Shown piece by piece: positions 47,950-59,467 of a stretch of 64,000 nucleotides of DNA. A program made the position numbers and the translations under genes. Source of the DNA: Paraconiothyrium sp. Pb-2020 (taxonomy: Eukaryota; Ascomycota; Dothideomycetes; Pleosporales; Didymosphaeriaceae); NCBI GenBank assembly GCA_022419385.1, contig JAJUBI010000007.1, forward strand, positions 3,195,768 to 3,259,767. The letters run 5' to 3'. How positions within the stretch are numbered: position 1 is the first letter of the stretch; every line of letters starts with the position of its first letter. Under the pieces are notes generated by a model, which saw only the letters and a list, made by a program, of their open reading frames with translations, did no database searches and was not told where the DNA came from.

Positions 47950-49057
47950 GTTGAGTGAAGTGTACAAGGAATGCAGAACAGCGAAGAGACAAGCCTACAT
48001 ATATAGGAAAGGTGAGTGGTTGTTCCACAACACCGCGCTAAGGCGTTGTTGCCTGCGCTACGTACCTTACAGGCAATGCCTATACCCGAACCAGCCTAGC
48101 ACGCAACTCGAGTTCTCACATCTTCACGTCTTCATACCGCCAACATGCAACGTTCTCTTTCGGCACTTTCATCACATGCTCTTGGCCAACCCGTGTACGT
48201 TCGTGGGAACAAGTCTCACATTCTCTGCTAGTGTTTGACTGAGCAGTGATGCCTAGGATGGACCCGCAATGCGTGAAGTAGCTGCTTAATAGTACTTAAA
48301 ACTGTCGACGTCCCATCCCAGTTACCACTCAACAATATCCCCTCCAGCACCTACAATATCCACTCGTAAACGTGACATACACTGCAGCAGAAATACCCAT
48401 CTTTCTCAACCTCTCCACGTTCCCACCCTCACCGCGACGCGCTCAATATGATGCAAGAACACCAATATCCTCCGATCCCTGACAAGGACTAGCCATCATG
48501 CCATGCTCGAGTCCCCATCTTGCAAATTCGCGAGTAGAGCCATCCATTTGCAAACGTCCACCGCACTCGCCGAACATACGATGCGATTCCAGGCGGGGTA
48601 TCCGAGTTCTCACAGTACATCTTAACATGGAAGCAATCTGCCTTGGCAGATTCGCCCAGCCTCCGTCTCCTTATCATCGAGTTGCTTCGTTGACTGAGAT
48701 CATTACCAATCGTGGTATGGTCGAGTTCACGTCGGAAAGGACTCGCAAGCAGAGACTTACCATGTTCATTGCACCGAGGTTCGAATCAACAAGTGGAGCG
48801 ATCGTACGAGCAGTATGTATGGAGTTGGTTACTTACCTCTAGGAGACAGACTTATATGATACTGGTAGCTAATGCCTAGTATCAATACGGCCCTCATGGA
48901 ACGTGGAGATCTCTCCACTGCACGATCCTCGCCGTACTGTGCGCCCCATCTCCATCACCCACACCCCATATAACACGTTAACTAAACATCACGCGATTAC
49001 AGATGTCGTGAAATAGGGATATGCTTCTCATTACGTCATTTTATCACGACTACAAAA
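47950..49057. other. intergenic
   Basis: Upstream of the F-box-like gene (TATATA near 47998-48003, about 50 bp upstream of its ATG) and downstream of the carboxypeptidase. Short frames only. Confidence 0.5.
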
Positions 49058-50545
49058 CTACTCCAATCCCACCGAGATAGCCGCCAAAGACCAGTCCATA
49101 AAGCCAGCATTCGTATCCAGAATATTGGTGTTGAACTCCGAAAGCGTGGGGTAGAAGTTTCCACTGGGCGCAAACTCAAGCGTGTAACCGTACACCTTAT
49201 TCGCGCCGGACACCTGCCAGTACCTGCTGAAAGCATAGTCATCCGTAGCACCGGACGTAGGGTACAGACCGACGGCCTGCTGACTGGAGTACGAGCGGCC
49301 GCCGACGGCCTTCATCGCTGCGATGGTCTTGGAAGCAACGTTCTTGATGTTGGTAAGATCGGTGGAGGGGATGTACTCCTTGTAGGCGGTGTCGCCGACG
49401 GGGCCGCGCTTGCCGTCGTAGGCGCTGTTGAGGAAGTTCATGGTGGAGGTGGTGGTTTGGTCTTCGTCGTCGCCCCAGCTGTAGAGGAGGTCGCCGACAG
49501 CAGAGTGGATGTCCATGAACCAGCGGATCTTGGGGAAGTTGGAGTAGACGGAGACGTGGTTCTTGGTCTCGGGCTCAGAGGCAGCTGCGGTGCCGTAGAA
49601 GGTTTCGGATGATGGGGAGGTGGAGGCTGGGGCTTCGCTGGATGCGAAGTACTTCTTGAAGTTCCATAGGAAGTCGAAGTTCCTGTTGAGGTCGACACCT
49701 ACGGAAGCACCGCTGCTGCCGGACTTGGTGTTGCGGTTCTTCCTCCAGAGGTTGCCGTTGGCCTGGTCGTAGGCGACACCGTCAGGGTTGACGAGAGGGA
49801 AGAAGACGATACCGGCGGCAAGAACGCTCTTGACCTGGGCGTTGGTGTACGTCTTGCTGCCGTATGTAAGGCCGGTACCAGCCTTGTTGGCAGCTAGCAG
49901 ATCCGAGATCCAGTAGATGAGGTTGTCAGGTCCACCGCGCTCTCGTGCGTGGATACCAGCACTGAGGTAGAGATGGTACGCTGACTTATCCGTGCCAGCG
50001 CCTACGTAGCCCACGGTCTGGGAGCGGCCTTCGAAAGTCTTGCTGGAGAGGGTGAGGAGGTTGACTCCGTAGACACTCTTGAGAGCATTGAGGGCCGATG
50101 TGATCTCGTTGACATTCATGATGCTCGCAATGGTCGTGCCTGAAGCCTGTTGTCCAAGACCTTTGGGGGCAACGGTACCAGAGGAGAAACGGTCGCCGGT
50201 TCCAATTGGCGCGGTCGCGGCCCTCTTGACCAAGTTTCGCTTGATTGAGATCTCGGTGTCCCGCTCGTAGAACCTCTCCAGCTCCACGATCTGGGGCTCG
50301 CTCAACCAGGCAGCCAGGCGGAACATGCCATCCTCGGTTGGTTGCGCAACCGGTCTGCAGCCTGGGCAATGTGAGTAGGAACGTCGGTATCATATGGACT
50401 ACCAGTGCTCACCAAAGTCGTACGTGTCGTTGCGGACGACCTCGCGGAAGTGGGCAGGGCTGGGAGCCTTAAAGTGCACCGGCACCAGCTCACCGAGCAC
50501 AACGGTGCTCGAGGCAAGGAGCGACGCGACGAGGGAGTACTTCAT
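49058..50545 (-). CDS. secreted M14 metallocarboxypeptidase (A-type)
   Basis: Exons 50413-50545 and 49058-50361 (51-nt intron) encode 478 residues. Exon 1 provides the signal peptide MKYSLVASLLASSTVVLG, and a propeptide of about 100 residues follows. The zinc site is complete: His182 and Glu185 in GIHARERGG, and His330 in MDIHSAVGD. Glu440 in YTLEFAPSG is the general base. Substrate-binding blocks VNPDGVAYDQ...LWRKNRN and VDLNRNFDF are present. This intact set separates it from the fungal ECM14 branch, which has lost the HxxE pair. It would trim C-terminal residues from extracellular peptides after removal of the propeptide. The exact P1' preference cannot be stated. Confidence 0.92.
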
Positions 50546-51653
50546 AGCTGCGAGAGACCGTCGGAAGGATGCGAGAGGATAGCACAGCGCTCGACGGCGG
50601 GCCGCGGCTCTCTCTATATGCTCGCATCGTGAGGTCGTCGTCCTATCGGGTGGTGGTTGCTCCTTACAGGCGGTCACAATCCAGGTACAATGTTGTGAGC
50701 GAGTGTGGGGTTATCTCGGCCAATGACGTTGCGCGCCGCGGCGTTAGGCGGGCTCGCACCTTCTCCAAAACATCTAGCGGATCGTCTGTTCTGGGCAGGC
50801 ACTCGGCGGCTCTCTGTGAATGGCCGTCCACCTGCTACTCTCGCCCGCTGTTCCTGGCCAGCGTCTTGTCCGCAATATACGAGTGGACGTGGTCCTGCCG
50901 CCCAAGATCGCGCCATCTTTGCTGGCCTGCCGTTTCTGGTGGCGATCCGATGTCTTGTCAATTAAGGACCGATGGCGGTGCTTGGGCATGCGATAAGGGG
51001 CGTGTTTCGGATCACCCGTGTGATCGCTCTTAGGCGAGTTGCGACTCTACCATCCCGCTGCGGTTGTGTGGCGTAGGCAACCGCTGTTTACCTGGATCAC
51101 GGTTGATCGACAACCTTCCCGTACCGGCAAAACGAACGAAGTCGTCCACGAAACATGCTCTTGGCGGAGTTGAGGGTGGGCAATGCTGGTTACCGGGGGT
51201 ACTACTTGATTGACGGGCGTATGCTGATGTACGGGTGTAATGCTGATTGACGTGCGGGAGTGATGCTTGAATATCACATCGCGCACCTCACGTGTTGGCG
51301 CAGCGAGAATGACAAGAGGCGACCGCAACACGATGGTCGTGCGGATACGTGTAGGTTCGACTTGCATTGGAGGGTAGCATGTCTCTATATCTATAGGCGC
51401 AGGGCCAACACAGTACTCGAATCTGACTAAGATGCGTAGGCACTAAGAAACTCGCACAGAACGTAAAGGAATTGACGAATCAGGCGTCAGTAGGCATGCT
51501 GGGTCGATGGTTTGTTGTTCGAAATTGGACCTTTCAGCCATGTTTATTGCATTTGGTATGCTGGTACCTTGGTATCTTCTCACATTCATTTTTGTGCTCC
51601 CATCGCCCCATGCATTACGCTATGCGACAGATACATTTCACGTGCTCACGTGC
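50546..51653. other. intergenic
   Basis: Carboxypeptidase promoter and the 3' end of the X325 gene. Around 51205-51265 short similar strings (TGATTGACG/TGCTGAT) recur, too degenerate to call a repeat. No gene supported. Confidence 0.45.
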
Positions 51654-52380
51654 TCACAAAAACGCAATCGCAACAACCATAGCAAACACTCCGCTGCCGA
51701 TGAACGGCTTGACTGAACTGGCCGCACCAGGTTGCGTCGTCCCGGAAGCCGAAGGCTGAGCAGCTTCTTGCGCTTCCGAAGCTCCAATGGGTGTACCTCC
51801 TACCCCAGTTCCGTTCTTGCACTGTTCGTCGTCGAGGAGCTTTGCGTCCTTGCTGAAGGTAATGTCCATGCACTGTTGACATGATTAGAATTCCATTGCC
51901 GCAATACATCAAAAGTAGACTCACGTTGTACAGACTGCTCCCCGAGTGCGAAATCTGAATGACCTGCAGACTCGCGTTCGTCCCGTCCAAACCATCCGTA
52001 CCACCCGTGATGTTGCCAGCCTTGAGACCCTCCTCGAGCGCGCTCTTCACAGCGTCCTTAAGACATAGCGCACCCGCACCAGTCTGGTTGAAATTGTCCA
52101 CGAGCGAGATGTTGAAGTTGGTGACGTTCTCGCCAAGTCCGAGGTTGACGTACGTGAAAGCGAACTCGTGGCTACCGTTGATCATTATGGAGCCGCCAGC
52201 CGTGGGCCATTTCGTTCGTGTGCCGTTTGTGGTCTCCGAGATATTGGCACAGGGCCAGATCCACTGCGATGCAGTCTCGAGTTCAAGCGAGTCACCACGC
52301 CATTCAGGGTAGATGATGTGGAAGTGTGCAGATGTGAGGGCAGCGAAGGACGCAAGATGGAGGAGGAAAGAGCCGAACAT
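51654..52380 (-). CDS. X325/BIM1-like copper-site protein, GPI-anchored
   Basis: Exons 51925-52380 and 51654-51872 (52-nt intron, GTGAGT...AACAG) encode 224 residues. A signal peptide (MFGSFLLHLASFAALTSA) ends directly before His19, so the mature protein would begin HFHIIYPEWRGDSL. This is the conserved start of X325 proteins, LPMO-like folds that bind copper through the N-terminal histidine but are not known to cut polysaccharides; BIM1 of Cryptococcus acts in copper uptake. Cysteines are paired across the splice (WPCANI, ALCLKD, YN|CMDI, EQCKN). There are many N-glycosylation sites (NISE, NGT, NGS, NISL). A Ser/Gly-rich stretch and a C-terminal hydrophobic tail (GVFAMVVAIAFL) indicate a GPI anchor. 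Confidence 0.88.
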
Positions 52381-53017
52381 TGTGGCGGGCGTCACTTGGG
52401 ATCGAGTCGTTGAGCGGGATTGAAGCCAAGAGAATTGCCGTACAGACAAGCACCTGAACGAGGCTGCAGCTCCTCTTTATACTCCCACCCCACCGTATCG
52501 CTCTTGCCTACTGCATCTAGGGAATAACGCTACTGCCGAGCATCCTCGTTCTTTCCACAGCTCGTTTGTGCTCCGCTGAGTCCTGCTCACGGGAATTGAG
52601 CCGCAAGTGAGCGTTCTGGACGTTTCAAACACCAATAGACATTGCACAACATGGCTGGGCACTCATTGTGGCGCCAGCTATATCTCGGATCCCAACCAGT
52701 GGCCTGCAGCCGGATGTTCGTGAGGTTCAGCAAGATGCTCAAACTTGCTCACATTGCTTGGCGGCTAAGCTGCATTAGGTGGAGGAAACAAACAACGGTA
52801 AGGACATAAGGAGTATAAGAAGTAGAGATGCAAAAAGACGACACAAGGAGAGGGACGGCAGGAAATGGCACACTGGAATCGTAGATTGATGTCGCAATAA
52901 GTTGTGTGGAAAACCCGTAAGGATGATTGGTCTACCAGATATCGATGCACCTAACGCGTCTCGTGTAGCCTTAGTCCCAAAGAACGCTCGTGAACGCTAA
53001 TGCAGGTGGGTATCGTA
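52381..53017. other. intergenic
   Basis: Promoter of the X325 gene and 3' region of the next minus-strand gene. Nothing else recognised. Confidence 0.45.
52476..52481 (-). promoter_or_regulatory. TATA box of the X325/BIM1-like gene
   Basis: Reads TATAAA on the minus strand, about 96 bp upstream of the ATG at 52380. Assigned from sequence and spacing. Confidence 0.5.
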
Positions 53018-54622
53018 CTAGAACATACTACTCTGCTTTTTCCTGAGGGTATTCGCATTCGATTCGCTCGAGCTTCGCAAACCCCAGAAACTCTTCTTTT
53101 TCATCTTCTGCTGCCCATTGGGTTTTGGCAGGCCGTTACTGAAGTAAGCACTTTGTGAGGCCTGCGCTCCCGGAGGCTGCAAATATGGACCTGGACCCGG
53201 GCGCTGCGGTTGCGGTGCAGGTACGGGACGATGGAATGGGCCTTGTGCAAGGGGCACTGAGTGTCTCTGTGGATGTTGTGAAGGAGCTAGAAGACTGCTC
53301 TGATCTCCGAACTGTCTCCGCAGGCGTTCAGTTTCGCGGTCTATTTCAGCCTGTCGCCGTCTCCGCTCCTTCTCTTCCTGTTTTCGCCGCCTGTCTTCAT
53401 CTTCGAGGAACTGCCGTGTTTTCCGTTCCTCCTCTTGTTCCTGTTGTCTCCGCTTGATATCAGCTTGTCGCCGTTGCTCCCTTGCTTCAGCTTCTACCTG
53501 CTCTCGCAGTCGCGCTGTCTCGGCATCTAATTCCCACTGTCGTCGAGGATCTAGGCGCGGGCCCGGCCGGTTCCCAGTTTCCAGTGGAGGGAGCGACGTG
53601 CGTTTGGTGGCATTGCGGGATGGCTGGTTGTATGATCCAGTCGCAGCATTAGGGCTGGTATTCTGACTCGGCCATTGCATGGGCCTTTGGGGTTGTTGTG
53701 GAGGCTGCGGAGTCATGATAGGCGGCATGACGGTCGGCGGTTCAAGCGGTGAGGATCCTTTTCGTGTCCGAATGCCTCCGCTGTTCTTACGTGTGTTTGG
53801 ATCTAGAATGTGGTACGACTCCCGCGGATTACTGAAGAAGAGGTCCCGTATTACGGCACCTCCGAGTAATATCACCACTTCCAAACCTTTATAGTCCTCC
53901 ATTTCCACTCTATAGAGGTTCGGTTCCATGATTGTTATCTCCTTCAACCCAGAGAACAGAGCCACGGCAATGTCTGGCTCTTTGCTCTTCTTCGCTTTTT
54001 TGCCCACTACGTCCGTCGACTTGCCGGTAAGATAGCATGTCATATCCTTGCCCAACCTGCCCTCTTTCCTCCAAGCAAAGTTTATAAGCGGAGTGGTGGC
54101 GTCGGCGCCTGGGTCGTTCATGGTTCGGTCGAGAGTCGAGGAGCTAGGCGTCCTGAATGAGGTCTGGGGCATGCTGAATTCATACGAGATGGTTGAGCTC
54201 CATTTCGTCGTTTGCTGCTTTACGATAATCTGCTGGTCGGGATTGTAGAGCTGAATGGCGAACTCGGTGGGGAAGATAGGTTGCGGCGGCGGCGGAATGC
54301 CGCCATTCTTGCGTATCTCTTCCTGCGACAATGATGGTTGTGTCCATCCTGGCTTCGACAAAACTTCGCCGTACAATATGTCGGGATTGTGTGAATCGAA
54401 TAGGGCTACCGCGTAGGTATTCTTCGCATCGTTGGAGGCGGGGTCGACGCTCGTGAGTGAATATGAGGCTTCCGGCTCAGAGCCATGTTGCGTGTAGTAG
54501 AAGGATTCATGATGCTTGACCTTGTCTGCCGAAGGCTTCAGAAAGAAAGCTGCCGGCGTATGTTAGCGCATATCAACGGCGACTAGGCTGGGCTGCATAC
54601 TGGGCAGAGCTTCGTCTAGCAT
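53018..54622 (-). CDS. protein with long charged coiled coil, unknown
   Basis: Exons 54601-54622 (7 codons) and 53018-54549 (51-nt intron, GTATGC...GGCAG) encode 517 residues. Residues 1-250 look globular (FFLKPSADKVKHHESFYYTQ, VALFDSHNPDILYGEVLSKP, and a strand-rich core with ITIMEPNLYRVEMEDYKG and VVILLGGAVIRDLFF). A Pro/Gln-rich linker follows. Then comes a very charged E/R/Q helix of about 80 residues (LDAETARLREQVEAEAREQR onward) predicting a coiled coil. The end is basic (KMKKKSFWGLRSSSES). No named domain is recognised. The tiny first exon is inferred from phase and from the conserved-looking start MLDEALPTFFLKP; an ATG-like frame beginning at 54376 would lose the N-terminal 80 residues and does not start with ATG. 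Confidence 0.75.
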
Positions 54623-55714
54623 GGCGTCATATTCTGCCTAGAATTGGCACAGAAGGAGAGGAACGAGGGTGTAGAATGCGTGCCTCGCGTAGTGAGTGTG
54701 AAGAGTATTAAGAAGTTCCAAGAGAAGCAGAGAATCGTCTGTCTTGGGGCGTACGCGTTTCGAGGCGTTGGGTTGCGGCTGTGAGCTTGCTCTAGCGCAC
54801 GGCCCCCGCCAACGACGAAACGGCAAGGGCAAACCATCGCCCTTGTCCGTTTCCGCTTTACAAGCGCGATCCTATTCTTGGAACACCCGTTCATCACACC
54901 CAACCATTCACAGGCTTTGTCACTTGTCGGTTCTTTGCTCAACATCCGCTCTTTCCAAGCATTCCGCAAGTGGTACAATTTACATTCCCAACATGCCGGC
55001 TCTGTGGCTCGCTGGAGGCCGGCTACAGTGTTACAGGACTACGCGCGTCGCACGATCCATCGCGGGGCCACACAGCCCACCTGCATTCTTCACGCTGCTG
55101 GAGTCAACCTGAGAGCAGTCTGCGAGTATGCCTCGTGTAGAAGCGGGTTATCTGGGCGTGGCTTCCGGGGCAGCCATGTTGCGGCTGCTCCTTCCCAATG
55201 CGCATGCCTCATACAAAAAGTCGATACCCCAGCAGTCGTCTGCTGCTACCGCACCAACTCTCTCGGAACACTGGCTGGACACACCGCCAAAACAGAAAAA
55301 GCACAGCCTCTATCAGCCTACACTCCTAGCAGGTATGTATGAAGAGGACGATTACCGAGTCTCTACGGGAGATTTTAGCGCGCGTACATGGCGGGTTCTG
55401 TATGCTTAGCAGCCTCGAACGTACGGCTATACTACGTGAAAACCGCTCAAGCTGTGGCGTATGCTTCTCGAAGCTTCCCTCTGCGTCCACATTTCCTTGT
55501 TGGATACTGTCCCTTACTAATGGTAGAAAAGCACCCATTGCCGGAAAGATTGAGGTTTACCAAAATTTCAAATAGACCCAGCTCCATGCAACCTCCCTTG
55601 TGCAGTGAAAGATACCTGAGACTTGGAGAATGCAATAGGTACCCAGTCGGTTGGTTGTTAACCATTAAGAAGCAATATACACTAACGCCGGGTTAAGGTC
55701 GTTGCAAGTAAGCG
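54623..55714. other. intergenic
   Basis: Upstream of the coiled-coil gene and downstream of the NLR-like gene, both minus strand. Plus-strand frames up to 154 codons overlap in all phases and show no domain. No gene supported. Confidence 0.5.
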
Positions 55715-58700
55715 CTAATCATCAGGCTCGATACATTCCCACTCGTGATCTGGATGTAAATGTCCCAAGAAAGGCTTGCACATGAAACAATAGTTGAAAT
55801 ATGGGCATGTGAGGCAGCCGAAACGAGGTCCATAGATCCCCTACTTCTGTGTTAAACATGTTCACAAGCTTACGTTCTCCACTTACATGCAAGCATCCCT
55901 CACATCCATAGCCGTAACATTCACCGGGTGATCGTGCACTATTGGCGTTTGGATTGAGAAGTGCTCTGCAGGACGGGGATAGTTCCTCTAGCATCTCCTC
56001 GTTTCCATGGAAGATAGCAATATCAAGAGGACTCCATTGACCTTGAAATTCCGGGATATCGACACATTCGCTGCGCCAACCCTCGTTGAGCAGTAGTTCC
56101 ACAACTTCAGAGTTCCCAGATCTGCATGCCCAGTGAAGTGGACTCCAATGCATGCTTTCAGAAGGGAATGTAAAACCGAGGTCCAAGGCAGCCTGAAGCA
56201 CATCCAGCGAGCCACCCGAAGCTGCATAGCAGAGCACACCATCTTTTTTTGCGTCAAGAGTGGAGAGATCAGCACCCGAGCCGGCCAGGTATTGAAAGAT
56301 GTGTAAATGCCCGCGCCGTGCAGCAAGTTGAAGAGGGGTCCAGCCATGGAGCCCTGCGCCCTTTGCGTTGACGTCGGCGGCATTCTCCAGCAGCACCTTC
56401 ACTACTTGCTCGTGGCCTCTGTATGAAGCTGCCTGTAGGGCGTTGCCGTACTCTCCACCCTGTGCGTTGACCTCAGCCTTGCTGTCAAGTAGTATCTTAA
56501 CTACCTGCTCATGGCCTCCTGCTGATGCTGCCTGTAGGGCGTTACCGTAGTCTCCACCCTGTGCGTTGACCTCAGCCTTGCTGTTGAGTAGTATCTTAAC
56601 TACCTGCTCATGGCCTTGATATGAAGCTGCCTGTAGGGCGCTGCTGTAGACCCCACCCTGTGCGTTGACGTTGGCCTTGCTGTCGAGCAGTATCTTAACT
56701 ACCTGCTCATAGCCTCCTGCTGATGCTGCCTGTAGGGCGTTGCCGTACTCTCCACCCTGTGCGTTGACCTCAGCCTTGCTGTCAAGTAGTATCTTGACTA
56801 TTTGCTCGTGGCCTCTGTATGAAGCTGCCTGTAGGGCGTTGCCAAAGTACCCGCCCTGTGCATTAACCTCAGCCTTGCTGTCTAGTAGTATCTTAACTAC
56901 CTGCTCGTGGCCTCCTGTTGATGCTGCCTGTAGGGCGTTGCCGTAGTATCCACCCTGTGCGTTGACCTTAGCCTTGCTGTTAAGTAGTATCTTAACTACC
57001 TGCTCATGGCCTTTGTATGAAGCTGCCTGTAGGGCGTTATCGTACTCCCCACCCTGTGCGTTGACATCGGCATCTTGGTCCAGCAACATTTTGGTAATTG
57101 TACTCAAGCCTAAGAGTGCGGTGTAGTAAAGCGGCGCAGCTACGCTTCTCATGCCTCTTTCCAGATCCGTTCCCTCCCACGACCTGTCCGGATTATACAC
57201 TTGTAACCAGACGAGATACGCGGGGTTTTCGATCAATAATAGTTCTATTGCTAGCCGACTCACCCCTTCTATCTCGTCTCCTGTGTTTCGAAGATGGCTG
57301 CTCCAGAATTGTGCTGCGTACCTTGCGAGTGCGGATGCCTCGAGCATTTCCTCCGACAATGGTTGCTGGAGCTGGTTTAAATACTTCAAACAGCCTCTCG
57401 TTATCGCATGCTGGCGTTCGACATCTTGCATGCTGTACTGCTTTGCTGATCCTTGCTTGATCCTGTTGGAAACTAGGTACTCCTGAACTGAGTAGTGTGC
57501 TAGAGTGACGATCCGTTGCTCATGCCTTGACGAACGTCCCGCTTCGTTTACTGTGATAGTGACTAAACTAGAGCAGATGTTCAGCGCTTCCAGCGGGTCT
57601 TCTAGCACTTCGTCACGGTCGAACGCTGGGTCGCGTGCCACGTCAATAGCGGCGACTTCAGCAATCTCTTCGACGGACAATGGCCGTGCAGAGAACGTTA
57701 ACCACTGCAAGATACGTATTGCGTACTCAGAGTCTTCTTCTCTTATAGCACAGAGAATGCGGTCGTACGTCTGGTCTAGTGTCCGTGGCAGTGTGGTGAG
57801 TGACTTGCGCAGCATCGCTCGATTGCGACAGTTGATCAACGTGTCAAGCTGACACACCGCCCATCGAAACCTATACTAACGTCAGCTTCGGCTTTGCAGA
57901 GATTTGGTAATTACACATACATGCCCCGAGCTCCGCGCATCAGTGCAGCCTCGATTTCTTGCCTGACAGCAGCGTCCTTGTTCCATTTTGCCAGACTCTT
58001 ATCGTCTGACAGTCTTTGCTGAACGTATCGTTGTATGTCCTTGTCCACTACGTCCCTCTGGAGACAGACAGTGTCTTCTTCTATAATGAAAGTCTCTAAA
58101 GAGCTCTCAATATCCCGCTCTTTCCGGCTTGTCATAAGTAAATGCACATTGTCAAGCTGCCACCCAGCCACTGTTTCGAGCATGTCTAGTAATTCCGAGC
58201 GCTGTGTACATTCGTCAAGAGCATCAAGAACAACGTAGACCTGCGCGAACTCCTGCAGCATTAGCCGTAATACTTCTAGTAAGGCATACAGTGAGGGCTG
58301 TCTTCGTCCATTGTCGCAGGATGCATACAATGCGTCAATGCCCTTAGGCAGTGTGATTGCACGCTGCAGGAGCTGGCGAAGCAACGAGCGGAGCATTAGC
58401 TCTGGATCTTGTTTCTGCGTATCGTTGAAATCGAAATAGAAGTAGGCAGTCACCATACTAGTGTTGTCGCCACAGTGCTGCAGCAAGTTGTTGATGATTG
58501 TAGAGCTCAGGATCGTCTTTCCACATCCTGGGATCCCGTACAGCCAGAGCCGCGATGCTGCACTCGCCTTCCATCTCGTGAATTGTTCACCCTCTACCAG
58601 CCAGAGTCCAGTTTCAGCCTGCCGCTGCTTATGCGCTTTGTGGTAGTTTGTGGAGGGGTCAGGCGCCGAAAGCCAGCTGCGGATCTTGCCAAGCCTCTCT

Positions 58701-59467
58701 TCTTGGCCTCGGCTGCGGCTCTTGGTCTCTTCGGAAGTCCCCTCTATCTCCTTGTTCAGTCGCTTCAACGCGTTCTCCTTGCCTTCGCCATAGATTAGTG
58801 GCAGGTGACAGCCGAATATGCCTAGCAGACAGTAGGCTCCATCTTCCTTACGGGCCGTCTGGCGGTTTGCTGCCCAAGAGAAACGCTCAGATATTGTGTA
58901 CTCAGATAACCGACTTCCTTGGAGAGCTTCAACGGGTATATCTGTGATTTTACGGATGATGTGTCGAAGCGAACTCTTGTCGCCCAGACGCGTTCCCTTT
59001 TTAGAGAAAAAATCAACCGAATTTGGAGCCAGAAGCTCTTGGAGCGTCCAGCCTCGGGTAAACCACCTGCTCTGCTTGAAGGCCAACTCGCCATCGACAT
59101 CCAGACTATCCTGCTCGACGTCCGAAAGGTAGACGTAACACCTCTGTGCGTTCTGGTACCAGCGGAACATGGAGTTGATCGCTTCCGACAGCTCTGTGTT
59201 GTTTGACTTGTCGATGCAGCAGGTGTCTACCCAGAAGTAGTCCAGCTTATCCCGCTTCGCTTGCTGTGCGCAGAAGAAAAGCTTTTGATATCCCCCCTTG
59301 AGATCTGTATCAACGTCTTTTATATCGTTGTGGTTCTTGAGATCCTTAAAGGCGACCTCCTGTCCATCCCAGGTGTGTGACAAGATCGCATAGGTGGGGA
59401 TTTTATCGCCGATCAGGTCATCGGTGAGGCTGAGCCTCCCATCGCTTGTAGTGTATAGCAGTCGCAT
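55715..59467 (-). CDS. HET-NACHT-ankyrin-ZZ NLR-like receptor
   Basis: Three exons, 57921-59467, 55887-57870 and 55715-55840, encode 1218 residues; the introns are 50 and 46 nt. A HET domain at about 26-150 (YAILSHTWDGQEVAF, YFWVDTCCIDKSNN, RGWTLQELLAP) is followed by the AYCLLGIFGCHLPLIYGEG block common in HET-E/HET-R proteins. NACHT: Walker A GIPGCGKT at 311-318 and Walker B YVVLDALDE at 411-419. A winged-helix-like region follows (GMFRWAVCQLDTL across the first splice, and LAHYSVQEYL). Seven near-identical 33-residue ankyrin repeats occupy 782-1012, then several diverged ones. The last exon completes a ZZ-type zinc finger (CEGCLH|GIYGPRFGCLTC, YCFMCK, HPDHEWECIE). By analogy with HET-E and HET-R of Podospora, the repeats sense non-self and the HET domain causes cell death. 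Confidence 0.93.
56382..57074 (-). repeat. seven tandem 99-bp ankyrin units, near-identical
   Basis: Unit starts (minus strand) fall every 99 bp at 57074, 56975, 56876, 56777, 56678, 56579 and 56480. All contain VNAQGG, ALQAAS and EQ(V/I)VK(I/V)LL. Two subtypes alternate at the position after ALQAAS: Y(K/R/Q)G in units 1, 3, 5 and 7, and (T/A)GG in units 2, 4 and 6, giving a 198-bp superperiod. Residues right after VNAQGG (E, Y, Y, E, V, D, E) vary most. The array is in frame, so gain or loss of units leaves the protein intact. Confidence 0.95.

Noticed and set aside
54744..55342. Overlapping plus-strand frames of 122 and 154 codons
   Set aside because: No domain, mutually overlapping in different phases, no splice continuity.
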